Virus record (IMG/VR): IMGVR_UViG_3300020468_000011
Location: 1 to 49,546 of that record
DNA length: 49,546 nt
Source: a virus
Direction: 5' to 3' (one strand)
Position 1 is the stretch's first letter, and every line of letters starts with the position of its first letter. The notes beneath the pieces were generated by a model, which ran no database searches, had not been told where the DNA came from, and saw nothing but the letters and a program-made list of their open reading frames with translations. Made by a program: the position numbers and the translations under genes. This document shows positions 9,301 to 15,732 of this stretch, piece by piece.

Positions 9301-10813
9301 CTCTTGTGCCAGAGAAATCAGAAGTTACAAATCCAGTTGCACCTGATATACGTCCGATCAGTTTGTCTCCTGTTGCAACAGTTGCATTACCTGCAGTAAA
9401 GTTGACAGCAGTATATAACTGGATATCCATCATATACATATCGAAGATACCTGTGCCTGCCTTCTGTAGTTGCACACAGCGAGCACGTCCGATTTTTTGT
9501 CCGACTACACTATTACCAGTATTGAGAGTCCAACCGTCATATAGATCGAGGATTTGATAAGCATCACCTACACCTTCACCAGTAAAGTTTGGCCATCCAT
9601 ATACGTCGAATACTTTTACATACTGACCCCATTCCAAAGGAATGATAGTGTTTTGGATACCAACAAAGTCTCTTGGTTTTAGAAGATCAACATACTGAGG
9701 TGTTAAAAACTCAGTCCTGTAACCTTTAATATATGCACGACCTGGTGATACTTCGATAGCAGCATATGCTTCTGACGCTGCCTGTCCTTCTCTTGATGAT
9801 TGACCCGCAGAATATACACCATTATTAAAACCATTATTTTGGTGCTCTCTTAGTGTGACAGAGAATGTGTCAATTACATAGTCACCTGACTCTTCAAAAG
9901 TCCTTCTCGCAAGTGACTTCTCAAGTTGTGAATAAGCACTTGAGTTAACAAGTTGCTCAATCTTAGAATTTCTAATCCTAACCAATTCGATGAAGTTTTT
10001 ATCTGTCTCATCAGTGATTGGTTTCTTAACCAGTGTAGTAGATATCTTAAATCTATGTCCACCTGGTGCTGAATAGTTTGATGTGCCTGCAGCATTGTCG
10101 TTTAGAGACGTGTCGTCTTCTGGGGTAACAATAGATTCTGCAACTTCTAGACCAATTCTATACGACGGATTATTCGTATATTGATCGAGGATGATGTAAG
10201 CACTAGGGACGTTTACAAAATGTCCACGAATAAAGTAGATACCTTCGTTGATATATGCTACAGCAGCAACTGCAGTAGAGTCAACAGGAAGTAACTGAGC
10301 AAATGGTGATCCAATTTCAATAAGAGTTGTGCCGAAAGTCAACTCAGACTCAGATATTAACTGCTCGTTTGCTTGGAAACCACGGACGCTTGTCTCAGAT
10401 ACAGTATCACCAGAGTCAATATACTTTACATATAGAGTAATATATCCTCTAGTAGACTCAGTAGCAGGGATTGAATATAGGACTTTTGCACGAATACCAG
10501 ATGTAAGTCCAGATATAATCATTCCACTAAGTTGAGTACGATAAGTCTCAACGTCCACTCCTAAGAATGCTTGTTGCAATACGATAGCTTGCACGTTTAG
10601 ATCATAACCTACTTGACCAGGTATGACCATTGCACCTTCTTTAAAGAAGTGCTGTCCCATATTTTCGATCTGATTTTGCAAGATCGATTGCATCGTCGTT
10701 AGCTCTCTTGCTTGGATTGGGAATCCAGGTCTATAGAGCACTCGATAAAAATTCTTATCTCTATCGAAGTCGTCGAAATATGGACTAATGTTTAGGTTGG
10801 TATTCTGTGGCAT
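3374..10813 (-). CDS. DUF4815-type large virion structural protein, 2479 aa (baseplate/tail periphery)
   Basis: The N-terminus (NISPYFDDFDRDKNFYRVLY, then RPGFPIQARELTTMQSILQN) is the signature of DUF4815 virion proteins of marine T4-like phages. Other landmarks are GRAYIKGYRTEF near residue 355, RTVRDQIDFRPAVGEL near 1025, GWYDPLAQSFIVDEEGG near 1690, and YHKNHCMHQRTNNVDVKG near 2070, followed by a beta module with IGSEIIQY and GRGSN. The C-terminal part (residues 2390-2479) has a jelly-roll-like look. The start lies one base after the gp8 stop, so it occupies the slot that holds gp9 and gp10 in T4. It probably forms an outer baseplate or fibre-attachment element. I see no enzymatic motif. 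It is very long, with numerous short GATV-type beta inserts (residues ~450-900) that look like accreted modules. Confidence 0.85.
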   Translation of the reverse strand: MPQNTNLNISPYFDDFDRDKNFYRVLYRPGFPIQARELTTMQSILQNQIENMGQHFFKEGAMVIPGQVGYDLNVQAIVLQQAFLGVDVETYRTQLSGMIISGLTSGIRAKVLYSIPATESTRGYITLYVKYIDSGDTVSETSVRGFQANEQLISESELTFGTTLIEIGSPFAQLLPVDSTAVAAVAYINEGIYFIRGHFVNVPSAYIILDQYTNNPSYRIGLEVAESIVTPEDDTSLNDNAAGTSNYSAPGGHRFKISTTLVKKPITDETDKNFIELVRIRNSKIEQLVNSSAYSQLEKSLARRTFEESGDYVIDTFSVTLREHQNNGFNNGVYSAGQSSREGQAASEAYAAIEVSPGRAYIKGYRTEFLTPQYVDLLKPRDFVGIQNTIIPLEWGQYVKVFDVYGWPNFTGEGVGDAYQILDLYDGWTLNTGNSVVGQKIGRARCVQLQKAGTGIFDMYMMDIQLYTAVNFTAGNATVATGDKLIGRISGATGFVTSDFSGTRVSLEQVSGNFIDGEVITRDGRVIGTLDAIHTYKVVDVRSAVGYNSSQAVSFLANFLLNDRQVIRGASITLDQAGSPPKITGTNGSKFEQDIRPGEVLCIDGLSSPEGEKSFVITKASKTAINLTSSNNTGVTPYVFDYQAQTATIDTGLTKGSFTDGTYNTVVRYRPFLYGQNQPSGQLSQDMPKQTIKSISDESFFVFRTFDNKTVVSGGLTVALPESEQFAALDDDNYILTVLAQAGSAYTVGQNLDIEALSEAGTLTVTYGADRQSITIGGLTNVTTVKLTALVSKNIVSRKIKTASKMRAMKVTRTSKQQDVQRFGLVYGGLYGTRIEDPEISFGLNDVFKLHAVYESEDDNAPQIPYVVLSEATFFAPGTVITGVTSGARAVVVSFINSTLRLFNVDLNGTQFNAGETVNGVDVDGNVLTATIDDADGSVEKGSKVITNQYELNQSQNSFFYDVSRLIRKPGTTPPTRQLMAVFDYFIHEASGDYFSGQSYTGVEFSEIPSPILKGSSRTVRDQIDFRPAVGELATGQGTVGSPFEVTCATLDFDARQFSTTGQGAGAAAAATLFDIPMAETEFRCDFDYYLPRTDKLFLTHDNNLQLLKGISSEDPQPPDNMQNAMCLATLKHRAYMFTPERDSTVTQEIIRRYTMKDIGDLDKRLTNVEYYTALSLLEIKAEGTASYDENGFDRLKNGFVVDDFTDHKIGDVNSGDYKCSLDFQEGIMRPSHFTSNVPLKINTTKSTNVTTTPANICMLPYTDVEIVKQPYASRSENVNPFNVFTFIGRIDLNPTSDDWLETNRLPARVENVEGDFSSVQNELNIDPNTGFAPIQWGGWETNWVGESLVSTDTIINRTGSHSGGGSWVGTRHQGLEFIHERRTFEVRENQSRQGIRTRIVPKIERKSLGDTVLSQTAVPWIRSRNIAFDVYRMKPRTRVYCFFDGVDVTPYITPKVIELNKTGSNSTVKNEVITAPGANTFNQPSDSTIDNSNQIPFVVGETVVGIESGVKLKVAEANDAYVTTPYGTGAATLPTSYASNTSILNVDIDEMASTANGEFQGNAKVGELLVGQTSGAAAYVKDRRLLTDNVGNFKGTFYIPSPKIDSNPRWSTGTRTIRFTTSAGNERTPGTVDSSADAEYRATGTLQTVRENILAIRNAEVVRDTVNDERVLATSTRSETRQIGWYDPLAQSFIVDEEGGIMITSVDLFFRTKDSNIPLSMQIRTMENGNPTKDILPLSDITVNAADVEISESALIPTRFTFRSPVYIKQSVEYCFVLLSDSNEYQVWISRMGDVEKSGNRTISEQPYAGVLFKSQNASTWTADQYEDLKFTIYKAAFDPAIDGTVTLENVEMGETNGGYTRLMDNPMVTIQPEQVLTLPAGTFNYTVGARLTQTPSGASATVSAFNSTASPNTITINDISGIWSAGFLDASSNAFQGIVSSQATAIFQLSTVSNGDFSPRPNPATGTATTINDIITGSTSNSTARVTAYYATGDTLPDGGGTASNPVLYVNYVDKDFDVADTLSENGGVVTATITSIAYSGDTRNNYPVSSPSYQAKDRKILVYHKNHCMHQRTNNVDVKGVISEVPPTVLTSSLAAGATSINVEIASAFHTQVNGQAIGNLNPGYLMIGSEIIQYSAIATDGKVITVATSGRGSNSTADQDHPTGSPVICYNFDGIPLTEINKVHDGIEDPWMDHYLLNTTSVANNGIRGGGIMAMASQNFQFETLRPSVSNLVFPDTSIAARVNTTSSTSVGDGTTVVDQASFVNNGTYYDLTLNTENYFSTPQMICSKVNEDNKLGGNKSISLDLTLHTDNANVSPYVDLDRTSLITISNRINYWPGGPQPLGVNSLIEATANVSLEPSGDQNDSVYLTRIANLAQLSRTLKIDFGCYRPQGTQARVYIKTFESGSEVDPDTINFVEVQPKVEIAASDVFEFRDYSYEATGLNFNAFQVKIVLRSRNQAFVPQVIDFRSTALAT

Positions 10814-10814
10814 C

Positions 10815-12350
10815 TTAGAATTCTATTACGACTTTGATATCCTCAATTTGGTCGCCCGCACGAGTGATTGGTCCTCTATTATCTATGTAAATAATCCGAC
10901 CGCTATTTGGTTGAATTTCTGGATCTGCATAACCATTGGTAAATGCCATACCCAAATCATATTCAGTGTTGTTAATCACTCTGGTAGAGGATCCAGAGAC
11001 GATAGGGAAGTTGATGTCTGGGTCACCTGATGTACCTGAGATAGATCCCACTACTGGGTTACCTCCATCAAACTCAGTCAAACTACCAGTAATCTCAGGG
11101 AAAATACCGTCGATTCTATTCTGGTAATACTTCAATACTTTTGTTGTGCTATTCCAAGAAACAACACGACCTCTAGCAGTTACCTGCTGTCCACCAACAG
11201 TCCTAGACTGTGTGATGATTTCGTCTGTGGTATAGTTTCCTGTGAATGTAGGAGAGAATATAACTGCCTTTGTGCCTGATAAGGTTAATTCTGCAGTCAA
11301 TTCACTTGTGCCATATCTAAATGGATTAAGTAACAAACCAATACGACGATAGTCGTTATCAGTTGGGAAGTCACCTGATCCCTCAGCATATGTAAACTTG
11401 GTGTTAATCATGACACGGTATCCACCCAATTCTGTGTCAGGTGCTGCACCATGACCTACAGATGGAGGAATGATAACCTCAACAGATGCACCAGATCCTG
11501 CTCCAGCTCCAATACCGTTGATCTCATCAATAACCACTGTCCCGAATGTATATCCTGATCCACCAGATGTAACAGTAGCAGTAACAAGTTTACCACCGTC
11601 AACCACTAGTGATACACGTCCACCAACACCGTCTCCTTTAATAGGGACGTTTTCGTAGGTGCCGTTGTTGTAACCAGTACCTGAAGATCCGATAATAACT
11701 GTATCAATCTCTCCACCAACAGCATCAGAGATAACAGCAGTATCTTCTAACACTGGCATATACTCGTTAGAGAAGAATTTTAAAACTTGTCCAACAGGAA
11801 TAGTATAGAGATATTTCCAACGATAACCATCAGCAGTTGTGATGATAGATGTTGAAGTACCTGTAGGCTCAACGGTAGAAGGTTTTCCGTTTGGATCGGA
11901 AGGACTTGTGCCATTGAAAATACACTTATATGTTTGATAAGATGAGTTAACAACGTAGAAGTCTGCATCATAAAGTTTAGTAGCACCTGACGCAGCAGTC
12001 TTGGTAGCAGAATAGTCATGTCTATACATGTCATAGACGTAACCTAGTCCACCAGTAGTTTGCTCAGGAGGAATCCAGTTGATTCTTCTTACAACTTGAA
12101 TTGTATCATTTGCTAAAACTCTCTTTAGGGAGATCATGTCAGAAAAGTTGTCAGCAAATTCCTGTAGCGAATCCGTTGGATCGGGCGGGTCATTCTCGTT
12201 GTCCCAGCTTTGAGGTCTACCAATGAATACATACAGTCTATCTCTAGAGGATCCCGCATTCAAATCGGACTGTGCCGAATCGGGTCCTTCCAGAGACTTA
12301 ATGAATCTCTTGGCAGTAAAAATTCTAAACTGGTCGGTTAATAGTGCCAT
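10815..12350 (-). CDS. 8: Baseplate wedge protein gp8, expanded
   Basis: Several segments match T4 gp8 as I recall it: an N-terminal YVFIGRPQSW (T4 ITFGRSEPW), DGYRWKYLYTIP near residue 172 (T4 DGYVWEYLFEIP), LLNPFRYG in the second half, and the end GRIIYIDNRGPI...AGDQIEDIKVVIEF (T4 GEMIYMENRPPI...DQTEEINILFTF). In T4 this protein joins gp7 and the gp10/gp11 pins in the wedge. The protein is 511 aa against 334 in T4. Much of the excess is a glycine-rich insert at residues ~217-300 (GTGYNNGTYENVPIKGDGVG and following) that closely resembles a segment of the giant gp7-like protein. ATG start with a late-promoter motif 26 bases upstream. Confidence 0.9.
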   Translation of the reverse strand: MALLTDQFRIFTAKRFIKSLEGPDSAQSDLNAGSSRDRLYVFIGRPQSWDNENDPPDPTDSLQEFADNFSDMISLKRVLANDTIQVVRRINWIPPEQTTGGLGYVYDMYRHDYSATKTAASGATKLYDADFYVVNSSYQTYKCIFNGTSPSDPNGKPSTVEPTGTSTSIITTADGYRWKYLYTIPVGQVLKFFSNEYMPVLEDTAVISDAVGGEIDTVIIGSSGTGYNNGTYENVPIKGDGVGGRVSLVVDGGKLVTATVTSGGSGYTFGTVVIDEINGIGAGAGSGASVEVIIPPSVGHGAAPDTELGGYRVMINTKFTYAEGSGDFPTDNDYRRIGLLLNPFRYGTSELTAELTLSGTKAVIFSPTFTGNYTTDEIITQSRTVGGQQVTARGRVVSWNSTTKVLKYYQNRIDGIFPEITGSLTEFDGGNPVVGSISGTSGDPDINFPIVSGSSTRVINNTEYDLGMAFTNGYADPEIQPNSGRIIYIDNRGPITRAGDQIEDIKVVIEF

Positions 12351-12375
12351 ATCTAGCTATAGGTCTCCCATACTT

Positions 12376-12382
12376 TATTTAT
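12376..12382 (-). promoter_or_regulatory. T4-type late promoter motif (ATAAATA) for gp8
   Basis: The minus strand reads CATAAATAAAG in the 39-base gap between the 614-aa gene and gp8. ATAAATA is the late-promoter core, and it ends 26 bases before the gp8 ATG. A GGGAGA sequence between motif and start could serve as a ribosome site, although its spacing is long. It is the cleanest intergenic example in the window. Confidence 0.65.
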
Positions 12383-12389
12383 GGAGTTT

Positions 12390-14234
12390 TTAATCGTCTT
12401 CATTTCGGACTCTGGTTGTATACTCAGTAAAGATGTGTGTGCCCTGTGCACCTGACCCCTGACCTTGTATAATTTCACCTGCAGCAAACAAACTTGCAGT
12501 GTTGGATGCAGTGACACCCGTAACATTTAAAACAAATTCACCATCCCTATCACCTGCTGTAATGCCTGTGAAGGTTGCAGTAACACCGCTAGTTTGACCT
12601 GTTACGATCTCATTAACTGCGTATGCTGATGCATTTCTATTTCTAACATTGATAGTTGCTATGGAAGTATGGGTGTCTCCGTCACCCAAAACTCCCGCTG
12701 TGACTACTGTTGCTAGTTGCGGTACGTTGTTTCCGTCGTATAGTTTGTCCGCTGCTTGGAATAGGGTGATATTCTGTCCACCCAATTCTTCCTCAATACC
12801 ATATTTAGATGAGGCAATACCACCATCTAGGTTTGTATCATTTTCAAATTCAGTGCCAGTATTTACGAGATCGATAATACCATCACCTGCTCCGTCTAAT
12901 TCATCATCATCCTCAAACGCTTTGTTTAGGATCGCTGATAACGGATCGGTAAAAGTAACAATATCGTTACCTGCACTGTCAATTATAACGTGTGGTGATA
13001 CACCTGTGCCACTAGATTGTGCAGCACCACCAACAAACTGTATAGATGCAGTCTTGTCAGCAGAGTTACCACCATCAATAAATGCTAATTCATCAACCTC
13101 AAAGGTTAAGAATAACTCATGTGCAACAGGATCCCAGTCATAAACTATAGCAACCCTACTTGTTGCACTAGCAACAAAACGTTTTACTTGGTCAGTAACT
13201 GAGAAAGAGTATTGCGAAACCCCTTGAGCATTGTCTTGCAAGTTGTCAAGAATAACCTTTTGGTCAAATCTAAAGTTGATACCCCTGTCGAGTCCAGTAA
13301 AGGAGGTTGCTGTTTTACCAGTATACCTGACGATTTCTTTCCCAACCAAGAATTTACCTGAGCCTGCATACGCTGCAGTAGTCTCGACGTTAATGGTCGA
13401 ATCACTTGGTGCCACATTTGAAATGAGACCAGTAAGATTATAAACGATACTATTAAGAGACTGACGATTCCTCTGTTTACGGATGAGATTGGTATCTCTA
13501 GCAAATATAACTTTAGGACTTGTAGTATATCCATTACCCTGATTAGATAGATCTATACTGGTAATGGCACCCAAGTTAATATCAGCAGCCGCTGCAGCAC
13601 CTCTTCCTCCTCCACCAATAATCTGCACAATGGGTGCAGTCTCAAAAAATTCACCTTGGTTAGTTAAAGTTATAGATGTAACCTTACCAAACTGGTTTGG
13701 TGTAACAGTACCAGTAGCACCATCTCCACCTCCACCACCAGATATAATAACGTTAGCATCATTGAGGTCATAGTTTCTACCTTCTCGGGTAATAACCAGA
13801 CCTGTCACACCACCAGTAACAGGGACTAATTCTGATCCAGAGCCACCGCCACCTTCAATAACAGCACTAGTGCCGTCAAAATAATTATCACCCAGAGTTG
13901 TCATCTGGATATAGTCTATTCCACCAGTTGCATTTAAAAAAACTTTTCCTTTCGCACCAAGATTACCTGGATCTGTACTTTCAATCTTTAGACGTAGAGG
14001 GTCGTATCCTTCGCCAGGATCTAAGATTTCAACAGCAAGTATTCTATTATCTTGGATAATAGGTCTTAAAACTGCCTCCCTTAAAGGAGTACCTGCATTT
14101 TGTATAGTTAACTTAGGAGGGTCATTAGCATCATATCCGTCCCCACCATTCTCGACAAAAACTGCCCTGACTCCAAACACACTGTTGAATTCAGGTCTAA
14201 TAATTGCACCAGAGCCAGGAACTGTACGTGTCAT
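12390..14234 (-). CDS. GxGY-repeat virion structural protein, 614 aa
   Basis: Residues ~25-235 hold about five copies of a 35-40 residue beta repeat of the form 'I..GxGY...P.v.I.GGGGxGA.a.a' (for example NQGNGYTTSPKVIF and GRNYDLNDANVIISGGGGGD). Residues ~255-310 hold a second module with LVGKEIVRYTG and a GLDRG turn; equivalents occur in the giant protein and in the DUF4815 protein. The C-terminal third contains VAIVYDWDP and Asp-rich stretches (EFENDTNLDGG) that might bind calcium. Its ATG overlaps the stop of the 490-aa gene by four bases (ATGA), so the two are translationally coupled. It lies between the gp9/10-like gene and gp8, which argues for a baseplate part. I recognise no T4 counterpart. 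Confidence 0.7.
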   Translation of the reverse strand: MTRTVPGSGAIIRPEFNSVFGVRAVFVENGGDGYDANDPPKLTIQNAGTPLREAVLRPIIQDNRILAVEILDPGEGYDPLRLKIESTDPGNLGAKGKVFLNATGGIDYIQMTTLGDNYFDGTSAVIEGGGGSGSELVPVTGGVTGLVITREGRNYDLNDANVIISGGGGGDGATGTVTPNQFGKVTSITLTNQGEFFETAPIVQIIGGGGRGAAAAADINLGAITSIDLSNQGNGYTTSPKVIFARDTNLIRKQRNRQSLNSIVYNLTGLISNVAPSDSTINVETTAAYAGSGKFLVGKEIVRYTGKTATSFTGLDRGINFRFDQKVILDNLQDNAQGVSQYSFSVTDQVKRFVASATSRVAIVYDWDPVAHELFLTFEVDELAFIDGGNSADKTASIQFVGGAAQSSGTGVSPHVIIDSAGNDIVTFTDPLSAILNKAFEDDDELDGAGDGIIDLVNTGTEFENDTNLDGGIASSKYGIEEELGGQNITLFQAADKLYDGNNVPQLATVVTAGVLGDGDTHTSIATINVRNRNASAYAVNEIVTGQTSGVTATFTGITAGDRDGEFVLNVTGVTASNTASLFAAGEIIQGQGSGAQGTHIFTEYTTRVRNEDD

Positions 14235-15703
14235 ACTACTACCATGTCACCTTTCATACCACCATGTATCGTGCACTGATAAACGTAAGTTGTGCCTGCA
14301 CTCAATGTTTGTGGCACTGTCCAGAATTGGACACCTGATTGAGATCCACTAACACCAGTAGTTACAGCAGATCCACCATCTGATACTCTAAGAGCAAATG
14401 GGTGACCACCACCTGTTGTGTTATTAAATCTATAGGTAAATCCTCTATAGACATATATTGTAGGATTGTTTGTACTAGATGGCAAACCACCACCATCAAA
14501 TCTATAACCATTAGATAAATCACTAGTGATTCTGAAACTAATAGTTGGAGATTCAGTCGCAATGAATGCTGATCCATCATAGACTATATTGTCATTCTCA
14601 TTTGCTGAAGGGAATGACGCAGTATTTGTGATTGTTAAAGTATTTGCACTAACTGCAGTGGTAATACCTGTGCCACCTGCAATAGTAATTCCAGAGTTAC
14701 TTGCAACAGCAGTATAACTTCCACTGTCACCTGATACAGATTGCAATACATTCTGCACAATGTTAGGTGAATCGTTAGTAAATGTAATAGCACCTGCATT
14801 GAGGTTAGTGCTAATGCCTGAGCCACCTAAGAAGTTAAGTGTGTCAGTAGTTACGGTAGCAGATGTATTGCCATTATCAGCACCAAATGTTTCAAACAAA
14901 TTCTGGTCAGGAGCACCAAGTGCACCTGTCATAGTAACTGTAAGTGTATCTCCTACTAATGCAGTGGAGATGTTTGTGCCACCTACAATGTTAAATGTGT
15001 CATTTGCAGCAGACGCTGTTGTTGTGCCAGTGTCACCTGTGATAGTTTCAAATAGGTTTTGTGTTGTGCCACCACCGCCTGTTGCAGTCTCATCATTAGC
15101 AGGCTCCCATTTAGTAGATGTGCCATTCCACTTTAATACTTGACCGTCAGAAGGTCCTCCATTTACTGTAGTATCTACATCAGTCAGAATAGAAATACCA
15201 TCAGTGACATCAAGAAGTTGTATCCAACTAGCGTGTGCAAAATATGCCTTTCCTGTGTCATGCACATGTGCAAGCATACCGTGATGTGCAGTAACATCAG
15301 GAAGATCGCTCAATAATGCATAAGGAGCCGTCCATTTAAAATATCCATCTGCACCATCTACATATGCCTTTGCTGATCCTTGACTACCTGCCTTAAATTG
15401 AATATCTCCTGTTGTATCTGGCTCAATAACAATATTGCCTGCACTCTCAGAAATAATTTTAAATGCTTTGACATTAAGGTCAGCACTTAATGAATCTAGA
15501 TGTGATTCAGTAAAAGCTGTGCCAGTCCATCGCAGTACCTGATCGTTAACAGGTGCTCCGATATTAACTTGTAAATTGGTATCGTTTCCTAGGTTGGTGT
15601 ATAACTCGTCAATGACGCTATTTAATTTAATAGCACCATCACGCAGAGTATCACCAGTGCCGTCATTCGCAGAAGATCCAACTGATAAATTTTGCTTAGC
15701 CAT
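14231..15703 (-). CDS. gp9/gp10-like baseplate protein with C-terminal cupredoxin-like domain
   Basis: The N-terminus (MAKQNLSVGSSANDGTGDTL, then RDGAIKLNSVIDELYTNLG) closely resembles the start of T4 gp10 (INIGNVVDDGTGDYLRKGG) and the shared gp9/gp10 N-terminal module, which docks trimers on the baseplate. Residues ~200-350 are repeated fibre-like units (NLFETITGDTGTTTASAAND, NLFETFGADNGNTSATV). The last ~95 residues look like a small blue-copper fold: a TIYVYRGFTYRFNN strand, H434 in GHPFAL, then C477, H480 and M483 in YVYQCTIHGGMKG at the very end. These are the type-1 copper ligands (His, Cys, His, Met), although the His-to-Met spacing is two residues shorter than in plastocyanin. Metal binding is inferred, not shown. 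It is 490 aa with an ATG start, preceded by a CTAAATA motif. Confidence 0.75.
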   Translation of the reverse strand: MAKQNLSVGSSANDGTGDTLRDGAIKLNSVIDELYTNLGNDTNLQVNIGAPVNDQVLRWTGTAFTESHLDSLSADLNVKAFKIISESAGNIVIEPDTTGDIQFKAGSQGSAKAYVDGADGYFKWTAPYALLSDLPDVTAHHGMLAHVHDTGKAYFAHASWIQLLDVTDGISILTDVDTTVNGGPSDGQVLKWNGTSTKWEPANDETATGGGGTTQNLFETITGDTGTTTASAANDTFNIVGGTNISTALVGDTLTVTMTGALGAPDQNLFETFGADNGNTSATVTTDTLNFLGGSGISTNLNAGAITFTNDSPNIVQNVLQSVSGDSGSYTAVASNSGITIAGGTGITTAVSANTLTITNTASFPSANENDNIVYDGSAFIATESPTISFRITSDLSNGYRFDGGGLPSSTNNPTIYVYRGFTYRFNNTTGGGHPFALRVSDGGSAVTTGVSGSQSGVQFWTVPQTLSAGTTYVYQCTIHGGMKGDMVVV

Positions 15704-15725
15704 GGTAGGTAGTTTTCTACAGTGT

Positions 15726-15732
15726 TATTTAG
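15726..15732 (-). promoter_or_regulatory. Late promoter-like motif (CTAAATA) for the gp9/10-like gene
   Basis: The minus strand reads CTAAATAACAC 23 bases before the ATG of the 490-aa gene and overlaps the stop codon of the YHYH gene. The same CTAAATA sits 25 bases before the 1223-aa gene, and ATAAATA sits 26 bases before gp8, so the spacing is consistent. The first-base variant makes it weaker than ATAAATA. Confidence 0.45.

Noticed and set aside
12649-13143. 164-aa plus-strand frame opposite the 614-aa gene
   Set aside because: Shadow of a well supported minus-strand gene; composition mirrors the complementary strand and no motif is present.
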